The notes below the pieces were generated by a model. It saw only the letters and a list, made by a program, of their open reading frames with translations, was not told the origin of the DNA and ran no database searches. Both the position numbers and the translations under genes were made by a program. A stretch of 64,000 nucleotides of DNA from Chryseobacterium arachidis (GTDB lineage Bacteria > Bacteroidota > Bacteroidia > Flavobacteriales > Weeksellaceae), in NCBI RefSeq assembly GCF_900129245.1, contig NZ_FQUT01000019.1:16906-80905 (forward strand), given 5' to 3'. How positions within the stretch are numbered: the stretch's first letter is position 1; each line of letters starts with the position of its first letter. Shown in pieces: positions 32,380-40,033 of this stretch.

Positions 32380-34020
32380 ATGAAAAACTCCTTTTTATTT
32401 ATCTTTCTAGTCTTATTTTCTTCTTGTAAGAAGACCAATCCTTTAGATCAAAGGGAAAGTATTGCGAATACTTACTATAAAAAAGCAAAAGAAATAGATC
32501 AAGACTCTGCTTTTTATTATTTCAACTTAGCAAAAAATGCCTATCTAGAAAAACAAGATTCTGTTGGAGTTGGAAAATCGTTAGTAAATATGGCAATTAT
32601 TCAACATTATAATGGTGATTATTACGGAAGTATTGAAACTTCTCTTGAAGCAAATAAATTTCTCAAGAACACTCAGGATAGTATCATTAAACTTACATTA
32701 GCCGCCAGCTATAATAATATGGGAATATGTTCTTCATATCTTTATGAATTTGATAATTCAGTGAAATTTTATAAAGAAGCCATTAAATACGCAAATATTC
32801 CCGAAAATAAATACACATATTACAATAATCTTGGAAATGTACTAACAACAATAGAAAAATACCCAGAGGCAAAAAAAAATCTTAAACAAGCTCTTAATAC
32901 AAAAAATAAAATTTCATATGCACGAGCATTAAATAACTTAGCACGAGCAAAATTTAATGAAAACCCACAATACGATGCTTTACCCGAACTTTATCAAGCA
33001 TTAAAGATTAGACAAGAAGAGAAAAATCCGTACGAAGAAAATTCCAGTTATGCTACGCTATCTAATTATTTTTTAAAGAGAGATTCTACTAAGGCACTTG
33101 ATTATGCAAAAAAAATGCTCGAAGTTTCAACTAAAAACGATAGTAAAGAAGATCAAATCCAAGCTTTACAAAAGATAATTAATTTAGACAAAAAAAATTA
33201 TTTTAGATATTTTGGCAGGTTTCAAACATTAAATGATAGTTTACAAATTGCCAAAAGTAAAGCTAAGAATCAATTTGCGGTCGTAAGATATGATGTAGAA
33301 CAAAAAAATGCTGAAAATCAAATATTAAAAAACAAAAGTTTCAAACAAAACATTGGTCTTGCAGCTTTAGCATTAGCATTAATCGGAGGTGCATTCTACT
33401 ACAAAAAAAGAAAAAAACGCCTTCAGCAAGAAAAAGAACTCGAAGTAAAAAACACACAGCTCAAAATGTCGAAAAAGGTTCATGATGTGGTTGCGAATGG
33501 CTTGTATCACATGATGATTGATGTTCAGAATAATCCTGAAATGGATAAGACAAGAATTCTCAATGATATCGAAAAAATGTATGAAGAATCTAGAGACATT
33601 TCGCATGAAAATATTGCAGAAAAAGATTTTGCGCAACGCTTCATCAATATGATTACCTCCTACTCTTCCGAGGAACAGAGAGTCTTGCCGGTGAGTTACA
33701 AGGAAAGTATTTGGGAAAATATTCCCTACAATACGCAGCTTGAATTGTATTACATCATAAGAGAGATTCTTGTGAACATGAAAAAACACAGCAAGGCAAA
33801 ACGGGCTTCTGTGAAATTTGAAAAAAATGATATAAATTTAATCATAAGATATACCGACAACGGCGTAGGAATCGGGGATCTGAATCAGCAAAAAGGTACA
33901 GGAATACATAATACGGAAAACCGTATTGAAAGCATTGGAGGAGATATTACTTTTGAAAAAAATCCGACAGGAGGATTAATTATTGAGATAACCATACCAA
34001 TACAATCGAAATATGTTTAA
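32380..34020 (+). CDS. TPR-containing lipoprotein-type sensor histidine kinase
   Basis: 546 residues from the ATG at 32380; 17 upstream open codons are unlikely. It begins with a lipoprotein-like signal (MKNSFLFIFLVLFSSC), then ~6 tetratricopeptide repeats (residues ~40-270, e.g. AASYNNMGICSSYLYEFDNS), one TM helix (LAALALALIGGAFYY, ~325-340), a basic coiled coil, and the phospho-acceptor His in KKVHDVVANGLYHMM (~368), as in HisKA_3/NarL-type kinases. The ATPase domain has N-box REILVNMKKHSKA, DNGVGIG (~492) and GTGIHNTENRI. It overlaps the regulator gene by 8 bp. Presumed to sense an envelope signal through the TPR part. Confidence 0.88.
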   Translation: MKNSFLFIFLVLFSSCKKTNPLDQRESIANTYYKKAKEIDQDSAFYYFNLAKNAYLEKQDSVGVGKSLVNMAIIQHYNGDYYGSIETSLEANKFLKNTQDSIIKLTLAASYNNMGICSSYLYEFDNSVKFYKEAIKYANIPENKYTYYNNLGNVLTTIEKYPEAKKNLKQALNTKNKISYARALNNLARAKFNENPQYDALPELYQALKIRQEEKNPYEENSSYATLSNYFLKRDSTKALDYAKKMLEVSTKNDSKEDQIQALQKIINLDKKNYFRYFGRFQTLNDSLQIAKSKAKNQFAVVRYDVEQKNAENQILKNKSFKQNIGLAALALALIGGAFYYKKRKKRLQQEKELEVKNTQLKMSKKVHDVVANGLYHMMIDVQNNPEMDKTRILNDIEKMYEESRDISHENIAEKDFAQRFINMITSYSSEEQRVLPVSYKESIWENIPYNTQLELYYIIREILVNMKKHSKAKRASVKFEKNDINLIIRYTDNGVGIGDLNQQKGTGIHNTENRIESIGGDITFEKNPTGGLIIEITIPIQSKYV

Positions 34021-34675
34021 AAAAGTACTGATAGCCGAAGATCATGAAGTCAGAAATTTAGGCGTGGTCAATGCCCTTACCGAATTACAGATTCAGCATT
34101 TTGATTTTGTGAATTACTGTGATGATGCATTGCAAAAAATAAAAACTACTGCTGCAACTGTTGAATCCTACGATCTGCTGATTACAGATCTGTCTTTTGA
34201 TAAAGACCATATTTTGCAGAAGATCAATTCCGGACAACAACTCATTGAAGAAGTCAAAAAAATTCAGCCGAACCTGAAAGTCATTGCCTTTTCCATTGAG
34301 AAGAAACCGAAGATTATTGATGATCTTTTTAAAATACACAAAATTAATGGTTTTGTAAGTAAAGGCAGAAATGACGGAAAAGATCTCAGAAGCACAATTA
34401 AAAAAGTTTTTTCCGGCGAAACCGTTATTCCGCAGGAGATTTTAAATTCCATTAGAAATACTTCCTTTGAGTTTACAGAATATGACGTTACGCTTATTGA
34501 ACTTCTTGCCAAAGGATGGAAACAGGGCGATATCGAAAAACATTTTAAAGAAAACAAAATTACACCCGACAGTAAGAGTGCCATCGAAAAAAGGCTGAAT
34601 GATCTCCGCTACGAATTGGGAGCCAAAAATAATATCGAACTTGTTGTAATGTGCAAAGACATCGGTATTATCTAA
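34013..34675 (+). CDS. Response regulator, receiver plus HTH output
   Basis: 220 residues. The receiver has the acidic pair in LIAEDHE (residues 9-10), the phospho-acceptor Asp59 in LLITDLSFD, and the switch Lys in GFVSKGRND. The C-terminal ~70 residues (TEYDVTLIELLAKGWKQGDI, with SKSAIEKRLNDLR as recognition-helix region) fit a LuxR/NarL-like HTH with an unusual insertion (KHFKENKITPD). The gene overlaps the kinase by 8 bp and ends at a terminator. Its likely targets are the two TTACGG-N4-CCGTAA sites that flank this pair on both sides; a dimeric NarL-type protein would bind such a repeat. Confidence 0.85.
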   Translation: MFKKVLIAEDHEVRNLGVVNALTELQIQHFDFVNYCDDALQKIKTTAATVESYDLLITDLSFDKDHILQKINSGQQLIEEVKKIQPNLKVIAFSIEKKPKIIDDLFKIHKINGFVSKGRNDGKDLRSTIKKVFSGETVIPQEILNSIRNTSFEFTEYDVTLIELLAKGWKQGDIEKHFKENKITPDSKSAIEKRLNDLRYELGAKNNIELVVMCKDIGII

Positions 34676-34699
34676 TCTTCTATTTTATCAAAAACTAAT

Positions 34700-34729
34700 A
34701 ACCTTTCAGGAACTCTGGAAGGTTTTTTT
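34700..34729 (+). terminator. Terminator after the response regulator
   Basis: Stem AACCTTTCAG / CTGGAAGGTT followed by a run of T. Confidence 0.8.
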
Positions 34730-34745
34730 ATTAAATATTCTGCGT

Positions 34746-34761
34746 TTACGGTTTTCCGTAA
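34746..34761. promoter_or_regulatory. Operator TTACGG-N4-CCGTAA (copy 2)
   Basis: Perfect inverted repeat with a TTTT spacer. Its centre is 33 bp upstream of the centre of the -7 element TATTTTTG (34783-34790), i.e. near -40 of the start point, a usual place for an activator. Same geometry as copy 1 at 31761. Confidence 0.7.
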
Positions 34762-34782
34762 CCGATCGAAAATTAATGCTCA

Positions 34783-34790
34783 TATTTTTG
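34783..34790 (+). promoter_or_regulatory. -7 element (TATTTTTG) of the ten-gene operon
   Basis: Perfect TAnnTTTG, 28 bp before the ATG at 34819. No good -33 TTG, in keeping with a promoter that needs an activator. Confidence 0.55.
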
Positions 34791-34818
34791 GATTGTTAAA
34801 CAATAAATAATTTTTGTT

Positions 34819-34986
34819 ATGAAAAAACCATTAGGAACAAAAGCGAAAACAGGAGAAAGTTGTCCTGAATCAGGAGTTTGGAAGGTTGTTGGAAACCCTT
34901 CTACAACAGCCCCAATTTCAAAAGGAAACAGAATGCCTCCTTACGATGGAAAAGCGGTTACTTGGGAATTAATTCAATACGCTTAG
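34819..34986 (+). CDS. Small YjzC-like protein, first gene of the stress-type operon
   Basis: 55 residues, soluble and basic. The pattern TGESCPESGVWKVVG, then PISKGNRMPPYDGKAVTWEL, recalls the short YjzC family (TGE-xxP-xxGxY, KGE-xxP), whose role is unknown. It directly follows the operator and promoter at 34746-34790 and is separated from the next gene by a hairpin with a poor T-run (34995-35022), so it may be made in excess over the rest. Identity as YjzC-like is tentative; the reading frame itself is well placed (ATG, stop TAG). Confidence 0.65.
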   Translation: MKKPLGTKAKTGESCPESGVWKVVGNPSTTAPISKGNRMPPYDGKAVTWELIQYA

Positions 34987-34994
34987 ATCTAATT

Positions 34995-35022
34995 TCCAGT
35001 GATTATTTCTTTAATCACTGGA
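34995..35022 (+). terminator. Hairpin without strong T-run (partial terminator or processing site)
   Basis: Perfect 11-bp stem TCCAGTGATTA / TAATCACTGGA followed only by TTTACAAA. Lies between the first and second genes of the operon. Confidence 0.5.
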
Positions 35023-35048
35023 TTTACAAATAGAAATAAAAAACAACC

Positions 35049-35387
35049 ATGGGAAAATTTATCATCACTCAAAGAGTAAATAAAGAGTATCAGTTTAATC
35101 TGAAAGCCGGAAATGGCGAAATTATTTTAACAAGCGAAGGCTATGTCCAGAAAGCTTCGTGTGTAAAAGGAATTGAATCCGTTAAAATTAATTCTCAGGA
35201 CGCTTCCAGATACGACCGAAGAGTTGCAGTGAATAAAAAAGACTATTTCGTTCTTAAAGCAAGAAACGGTGAAATTATCGGAAAAAGCCAGCTTTACAGC
35301 ACAAAATCAGGCATGGAAAACGGAATTGCTTCGGTAAAGCAAAATGCTCCGACTGCAGAAATTATTGATGAAACTTTAAAAAAATAA
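35049..35387 (+). CDS. YegP-like DUF1508 protein, two tandem repeats
   Basis: 112 residues made of two copies of the ~50-residue YegP repeat: FNLKAGNGEIILTSEGYVQK with GIESVKINSQDA, and FVLKARNGEIIGKSQLYSTK with GIASVKQNAP. Two repeats form the known YegP beta-alpha dimer-like fold. Known: DUF1508 proteins are widespread in bacteria, and their biochemical role is not settled. Second gene of the run; the next gene starts 3 bp after its stop. Confidence 0.85.
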   Translation: MGKFIITQRVNKEYQFNLKAGNGEIILTSEGYVQKASCVKGIESVKINSQDASRYDRRVAVNKKDYFVLKARNGEIIGKSQLYSTKSGMENGIASVKQNAPTAEIIDETLKK

Positions 35388-35390
35388 ATC

Positions 35391-36461
35391 ATGGATCTTA
35401 AAATTAAACTTGAACAGTTACATCAGAAAGTCATCGGTTTAAAAGACCAGATCGGAACGGAAGAAGCAACAAAAAATGCCTTCGTTATGCCTTTTATCCA
35501 AATTTTAGGATATGATATTTTCAATCCAACGGAGGTCGTTCCCGAACATGTTTGCGATATTGGAACCAAAAAAGGAGAAAAAGTTGACTATGTCATCAAA
35601 AATAATGATGAGCCGATTTTCATTATTGAATGTAAACACTGGAAAGAAAGTGCTGATGCGCATAATTCTCAGCTTCACAGATATTATCATGTATCGAAAA
35701 CAAGATTCGGAGTTTTGACGAACGGAATAGTTTATAACTTCTACACAGATCTTGAGAAACCTAATATTATGGATGAAAAACCTTTTTTCACGATTAATAT
35801 TGAAGACCTAAAAGACAGTTCCATCAAAATTCTGGAAAGCTTCACCAAGAAAGACTATAATCTGGAAAGTATTCTCGATTCCGCAGAAGCCTTAAAATAC
35901 ATCAAAGCCATCAGAAAAGAATTTGAGAAAGAAATTGAAAATCCGTCTGATGAACTGGTAAAGCTCTTGGTTAACCGTTTTTTTGAAAAACCTTTAACGG
36001 CAAACCGGATGATTTCGTTTAAAGAATATGCCAAAAAAGCATTAACAACTTCTATCAACGAATCCATCAGTTTCCGTTTAAAATCAGCCTTAAGCATTAA
36101 TGAACAGATCGAAAAACAGGAAGACGACGTTAAAAGTTCGCAGCCTATTGATGAAAATAACGAATCCAAAATCGTAACAACAGAAGAAGAGCTGGAAGGA
36201 TTTCAAATTGTAAAAGCCATTCTAAGAGAAAAAATTCCTTCTGCAAGAATTGCTTACAGAGATACTTTGTCATACTTCGCAATTTTATTGGATGATAATA
36301 ATAGAAAACCGCTTTGCAGACTTCACTTCAATACCGCTAATAAATATTTGGAAACTTTTCACAACGGAAAAGAAGCGGGAGAGAAAGTTCTATTAAACAC
36401 ACTTGACGAAATCTACAATTACAGAAACCAGCTTCATCAGACATTAGAAAACTATAACTAA
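35391..36461 (+). CDS. HsdR-N/PD-(D/E)xK nuclease-fold protein
   Basis: 356 residues. The N-terminal ~150 residues follow the type I restriction HsdR N-terminal pattern: NAFVMPFIQILGYDIFNPTEV, KVDYVIKNNDEPIFIIECKHW (catalytic Asp and E-x-K), HRYYHVSKTRFGVLTNG and YNFYTDLE. So the PD-(D/E)xK active site looks intact. The C-terminal ~120 residues form another small domain (GFQIVKAILREKI ... CRLHFN) with no known motif. No helicase or methylase accompanies it, so it is not an ordinary restriction subunit; similar stand-alone proteins are annotated only by this domain. It is tightly packed in the operon (3 and 2 bp gaps). Confidence 0.75.
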   Translation: MDLKIKLEQLHQKVIGLKDQIGTEEATKNAFVMPFIQILGYDIFNPTEVVPEHVCDIGTKKGEKVDYVIKNNDEPIFIIECKHWKESADAHNSQLHRYYHVSKTRFGVLTNGIVYNFYTDLEKPNIMDEKPFFTINIEDLKDSSIKILESFTKKDYNLESILDSAEALKYIKAIRKEFEKEIENPSDELVKLLVNRFFEKPLTANRMISFKEYAKKALTTSINESISFRLKSALSINEQIEKQEDDVKSSQPIDENNESKIVTTEEELEGFQIVKAILREKIPSARIAYRDTLSYFAILLDDNNRKPLCRLHFNTANKYLETFHNGKEAGEKVLLNTLDEIYNYRNQLHQTLENYN

Positions 36462-36463
36462 CC

Positions 36464-36991
36464 ATGAAAAAACTAATACCATTCATCATATTTACCTTCA
36501 CTTTATTTCTTTTAAATTCCTGTTTTAAAGCCAATGACAATATAGGACACGACGGAAGATGTACAGGTTCTGCCTATTGCACCGCTTGCTCTAACTGTTC
36601 ACGGTGTGGACATTGCAGCGGTGGAGGAACCTGTGGCGTTTGCGGTGGAGGTTCTTCCGGAAGCAGCTCGTCTTCAGGAAGTTCTTCCAAAAGAAGCAGA
36701 TCTAAGAAACATAAATCTCCAGATTCTTATAAAACATCAAAAAGAAAATCCAGTAAATCACCAAAAATTCATATTGATGAGGTAAACGTCAACGTTAATT
36801 CCAACAACAGATATATTGCCGGGATTTCCACAACAAATATTTACGAAAAGCCTTCTTTTAAATCTAAAATCATAGAAAAAGTGACGAAAAACATGAAGCT
36901 TATTCAGCTTTCAAAGGAAGGCCCCTGGTACAAAGTACAGGTTAAATCAAGCGGAAAAAAAGGATATGTTTATTATAAGAATGTAAAATAA
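36464..36991 (+). CDS. Cys-rich lipoprotein with C-terminal SH3 domain
   Basis: 175 residues. The lipoprotein signal is MKKLIPFIIFTFTLFLLNSC with Cys20 as the lipidated residue. The next ~35 residues hold nine more cysteines in CxxC/CxxCxxC spacing (CTACSNCSRCGHC, CGVCGGG), then a Ser/Lys-rich linker (~65-100), and a bacterial SH3 domain (STTNIYEKPSFKSKIIEKV ... WYKVQV ... GKKGYVYYKNVK). SH3b domains often bind the cell wall; the Cys cluster could bind metal ions or respond to oxidation. Fourth gene of the run. I know of no named family with this combination. Confidence 0.7.
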   Translation: MKKLIPFIIFTFTLFLLNSCFKANDNIGHDGRCTGSAYCTACSNCSRCGHCSGGGTCGVCGGGSSGSSSSSGSSSKRSRSKKHKSPDSYKTSKRKSSKSPKIHIDEVNVNVNSNNRYIAGISTTNIYEKPSFKSKIIEKVTKNMKLIQLSKEGPWYKVQVKSSGKKGYVYYKNVK

Positions 36992-37006
36992 TCACATACA
37001 AATAAT

Positions 37007-37633
37007 ATGAACTTAAAGAAATTTTTAAATGAAGAGCAAGATCCTCAAGCTGTTGAAAAGCTCTTAGGAAGAATCAACAGCCTTCTTACTTCACAGGAAA
37101 CCGTAGAATATATTGCAGTTCAGAAGAAACCTTTACTCAATTTATCTCCGGACTGCATCGCCCTTACCAACAGAAGAATTATTTTCTGCAGACCAAAAAA
37201 CTTTGGTTTGTCTATGGATTTTCAGGATTACAGCTGGGTAGATATTGCAGATTGTCACATTAAAGAAGGCATTGTCGGCGCAACTTTTATGATGAAAACC
37301 ACACGAAACTTCACCAATATGATGGATTATCTTCCTAAAAATCAAGCCAGAAAACTGTATCAGTTTGCTCAGGAAGTGGAAGAAAGAATGAGAGGTGTGA
37401 GAAGAGAAAAGAATCTCGAAACATTGAGAGCTTCTGCGGGAGGAGTTACGGTTAATAATGCAACTCCTATCATCACACAGCCTCAACAGTTTCAGCAGGA
37501 GAAAAAGACATTGCTGATAGAAAATGAAGATCCTTTTGAATTATTGCAAAAATTAAAAGGCCTGAAAGAAAACGGAATAATTTCCCCCGAAGAATTTGAA
37601 GAAAAAAAGAACGAAATCTTATCCCGAGTTTAA
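37007..37633 (+). CDS. Bacterial PH-domain protein with C-terminal SHOCT motif
   Basis: 208 residues, soluble. Residues ~30-125 fit a bacterial PH-like (YokE/bPH) domain: VEYIAVQKKPLLNLSPDCIA, LTNRRIIFCRPK, DYSWVDIADCHIKEG and MMKTTRNFTNM. A Gln-rich linker leads to the SHOCT motif at the end (PFELLQKLKGLKENGIISPE, with EEFEEKKNEILSRV). PH-SHOCT pairs are common in stress or membrane-associated settings with unknown targets. Located 15 bp after the lipoprotein and 3 bp before the TM2 gene. Confidence 0.75.
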   Translation: MNLKKFLNEEQDPQAVEKLLGRINSLLTSQETVEYIAVQKKPLLNLSPDCIALTNRRIIFCRPKNFGLSMDFQDYSWVDIADCHIKEGIVGATFMMKTTRNFTNMMDYLPKNQARKLYQFAQEVEERMRGVRREKNLETLRASAGGVTVNNATPIITQPQQFQQEKKTLLIENEDPFELLQKLKGLKENGIISPEEFEEKKNEILSRV

Positions 37634-37636
37634 ATT

Positions 37637-37852
37637 ATGAAATCAAAATCTACCGCCGCTTTACTTGCTTTTTTCCTTGGAGGAATAGGCATTCACAGAT
37701 TTTACTTAGGACAAAACACTTTGGGAATACTTTATCTGGTATTTTGCTGGACTTTCATCCCTGCATTAATTGCATTTTTCGATTTCTTCGTATTGATTTT
37801 TATGTCTGAAGACCGCTTTAATTATAAATATAATCTCAGAACCGGATTTTAA
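37637..37852 (+). CDS. TM2 domain protein
   Basis: 71 residues: the TM2 signature KSKSTAALLAFFLGGIGIHR, FYLGQNTLGILYLVF and a second helix up to DFFVLIFMSEDRFN. The motif GxxGxHRFYLG between the helices is fully present. TM2 proteins are small two-helix membrane proteins whose role in bacteria is unsettled. It stands between the PH-SHOCT and the DUF6804-like genes. Confidence 0.9.
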   Translation: MKSKSTAALLAFFLGGIGIHRFYLGQNTLGILYLVFCWTFIPALIAFFDFFVLIFMSEDRFNYKYNLRTGF

Positions 37853-37861
37853 ACAAACATT

Positions 37862-38263
37862 ATGAAACCATTTCTCACCTTCTGTGCGATCTGTTGTTTC
37901 ATCGGTATTTTCAAGCTTCCCATAGAATATTATACTTTCCTCAGAATTCTTGTTTCCATAGGAGCTCTATTGGTTTTATACAATACATTAAGCTTTAAGC
38001 AACATTATTTCAGTATAATTTTTCTGGTTATCCTTATTCTTTTCAATCCTGTTTTTCCTATTTATCTATATCGAAAAAGCTTGTGGATCCCAATTGATAC
38101 GATAACGGGAATTTTATTTCTGTTGATCAATTTTATAGAAATAACCGAGCCGAAAAAGGAAGAAGAAATTACCGAAGAAACTTCAGAACCGTCAATACCA
38201 ATCCATCGAAGAACTGTTTCCAGAGACAGAATCATTAATCCTAAAAAACCAAAAGAAGAATAA
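37862..38263 (+). CDS. Small multi-pass membrane protein, DUF6804-like
   Basis: 133 residues with about four hydrophobic helices (residues ~3-95) and a charged cytoplasmic-type tail (KKEEEITEETSEP and a basic end). The segment LPIEYYTFLRILVSIGALLVLYN, broken here as LPIEYYTFLRI plus LVSIGALLVLYN, and PIYLYRKSLWIPIDTI match what I recall of the DUF6804 group. Function unknown. Gaps to its neighbours are 9 and 5 bp. Confidence 0.65.
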   Translation: MKPFLTFCAICCFIGIFKLPIEYYTFLRILVSIGALLVLYNTLSFKQHYFSIIFLVILILFNPVFPIYLYRKSLWIPIDTITGILFLLINFIEITEPKKEEEITEETSEPSIPIHRRTVSRDRIINPKKPKEE

Positions 38264-38268
38264 TCACC

Positions 38269-38676
38269 ATGGAAAACAATCAAATAACGGAAAATCTCAA
38301 AGCTCATTTTTTAAGGCTGTATCAGATGGCGATCTGTGATGATGATTTCAGTGCCTTAGAATTGAAAATGTTGTACAAATCTGCCGAAGAAAGAGGCATT
38401 TCATCTAAAAATCTGGACGAAATTCTTCTGAATCCAATCAATTTAAAATCATTAATTCCAAAAACTATTGAGGAAAAGGTAGATTACCTGTACGATCTTA
38501 CAGTAATGATCTGGGCAGACGGAATTGTTTCTCCGAACGAATATTCTGCAATGGAAAAATACGTTCTGATGTTCGGTTTTTTGGAAGAAAATGTAACGGC
38601 AATTGTAGATTATCTCATTGAAGCCGTAAAAATCGGAAAGAATAAAAACGAAATTTTATACGAATTAAAAAATTAA
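38269..38676 (+). CDS. TerB-like helical protein
   Basis: 135 residues, all helical. The two repeats of acidic loops, YQMAICDDDFSALELKMLYK and MIWADGIVSPNEYSAMEKYV, with the D-G/D-x-x-x-x-x-E pattern, correspond to the tellurite-resistance TerB/DUF533 fold. In that family the acidic residues can bind metal ions, and genomic-context studies place TerB domains in membrane-linked stress complexes with vWA proteins. Here it lies two genes before a vWA-like lipoprotein. Confidence 0.75.
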   Translation: MENNQITENLKAHFLRLYQMAICDDDFSALELKMLYKSAEERGISSKNLDEILLNPINLKSLIPKTIEEKVDYLYDLTVMIWADGIVSPNEYSAMEKYVLMFGFLEENVTAIVDYLIEAVKIGKNKNEILYELKN

Positions 38677-38682
38677 CACACT

Positions 38683-40023
38683 ATGGATACTACAAGCATA
38701 AAAAATTTATTCAGACTAAAATCTGTTCCCATAGAAACCAAGCAGGAACAGCTTCCAAAAACTGAAATCAACCCGGCCGACGAATCTCTCGAAGAAAGCA
38801 GAAAAAGAACTTATCACGAATCGGGTTACAGAGACAGTTCACGAACAAGCGGAAATCATTCTACCCTTTCAATTTGTCTTGATGCGGTTTATTCGAAATT
38901 TCAGAATGAAGAAAAAGAAATGGTGGAAAAGCAGCATCAACTCAAGGAATCTTATGTTAATGAACAGAAAAATCGGGAAACTGAAATTAAGGCTTTAACG
39001 GTTTCACAGGACACCAAAGAAGAACTTTTGAAAACAAAAAATACAGAAGTTGAAAACCATCAACATACGATTGAAGCGTTAAAAGCTGAAATCCTTGATC
39101 TTCCTAGAAATCCTGAGAAATATAATGTGAAAGCAACACGAGGTGCATCAGCAAAGTTCTGGATTGGATTGATTCTTTTGATTCCCATCACTTTATATTT
39201 AGGAACATTTTATATTTCAACTTCCTATTCGGCCTTTTTTAAGACCTTTGATGCCAAAAGTACTGTGATACAGAGTGTTTTGGATGCAAATGCTTGGATG
39301 AAAGCCTGGAATGACGGTTTTATTGAAGTGGCTTTTGTTACATTGATTCCCTTTGTATTTCTCGGATTAGGCTTTCTGATTCACATGTTCGGAGAAAATA
39401 AAACCAAGGCCAATTACGTAAAGCTTGGTCTGTTGTTTATCGTGACCTTTGTTTTCGATTCTATTTTAGCCTATGAAATCGAATCAAAACTATATGAATT
39501 AAACAAAACTTTTAACTCTCCCGATTTCGACCTTAAAATAGCCTTTACCAAAATTCAGTTTTGGGGAATTATTTTCGCAGGGTTCATTGTTTACATTATT
39601 TGGGGAGTTGTTTTTGATTTTGTAATGAAGGAACACCGGGAAAAAGACAAGATCAAAAACGAACAGGAAATCAGGCAGAAAAGAGTCGAGTTTTTTCAGG
39701 AAAAGATCAATGTTTTAAAGACGGAAATTGAAGAAATTCTTACAGCAATTGGGAATACGAAAGAATTGATCATAAAAACCCGAGGCAGAATTGAAGAACT
39801 TCAGAATATTATTGACGGAGTGATCATTCCGACTAAAGATTACAAATTATATGCTTCGGAATATGTTCAGGGCTGGATCACATTCATTGGAGAAAAAATT
39901 GCGGTTTCCAGAACGGAAAAACAAACAATGATCGATGATTGTATATCAACGTACAATACCAATCTGGAAACCGTGGGAGCCAATTCGGACAATCAGAACC
40001 TTGTTTACTTATCATCTTTATAA
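38683..40023 (+). CDS. Coiled-coil integral membrane protein of unknown function
   Basis: 446 residues. A polar N-terminus is followed by a long coiled coil (EEKEMVEKQHQLKESYVNEQ and onward, residues ~85-145), four hydrophobic helices (~162-182, ~220-240, ~250-265, ~290-313), and a second coiled coil (~315-390) with KINVLKTEIEEILTAIGNTK. Both coiled coils would be cytoplasmic. No known domain recognised. It is the largest protein of the run and, with its long coils, a plausible scaffold for the PH, TerB and nuclease-fold proteins; this is inference. Confidence 0.6.
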   Translation: MDTTSIKNLFRLKSVPIETKQEQLPKTEINPADESLEESRKRTYHESGYRDSSRTSGNHSTLSICLDAVYSKFQNEEKEMVEKQHQLKESYVNEQKNRETEIKALTVSQDTKEELLKTKNTEVENHQHTIEALKAEILDLPRNPEKYNVKATRGASAKFWIGLILLIPITLYLGTFYISTSYSAFFKTFDAKSTVIQSVLDANAWMKAWNDGFIEVAFVTLIPFVFLGLGFLIHMFGENKTKANYVKLGLLFIVTFVFDSILAYEIESKLYELNKTFNSPDFDLKIAFTKIQFWGIIFAGFIVYIIWGVVFDFVMKEHREKDKIKNEQEIRQKRVEFFQEKINVLKTEIEEILTAIGNTKELIIKTRGRIEELQNIIDGVIIPTKDYKLYASEYVQGWITFIGEKIAVSRTEKQTMIDDCISTYNTNLETVGANSDNQNLVYLSSL

Positions 40024-40033
40024 ATTACAGATT

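Noticed and set aside
36464..36700. Cys-rich stretch as a rubredoxin or ferredoxin domain
   Set aside because: Spacing of the cysteines is irregular and the stretch is Gly/Ser low-complexity, so no defined iron-sulfur domain can be claimed.
39935..40033. 33-codon extension of the vWA-like lipoprotein
   Set aside because: It overlaps the preceding gene and would hide a perfect lipoprotein signal that starts at 40034.
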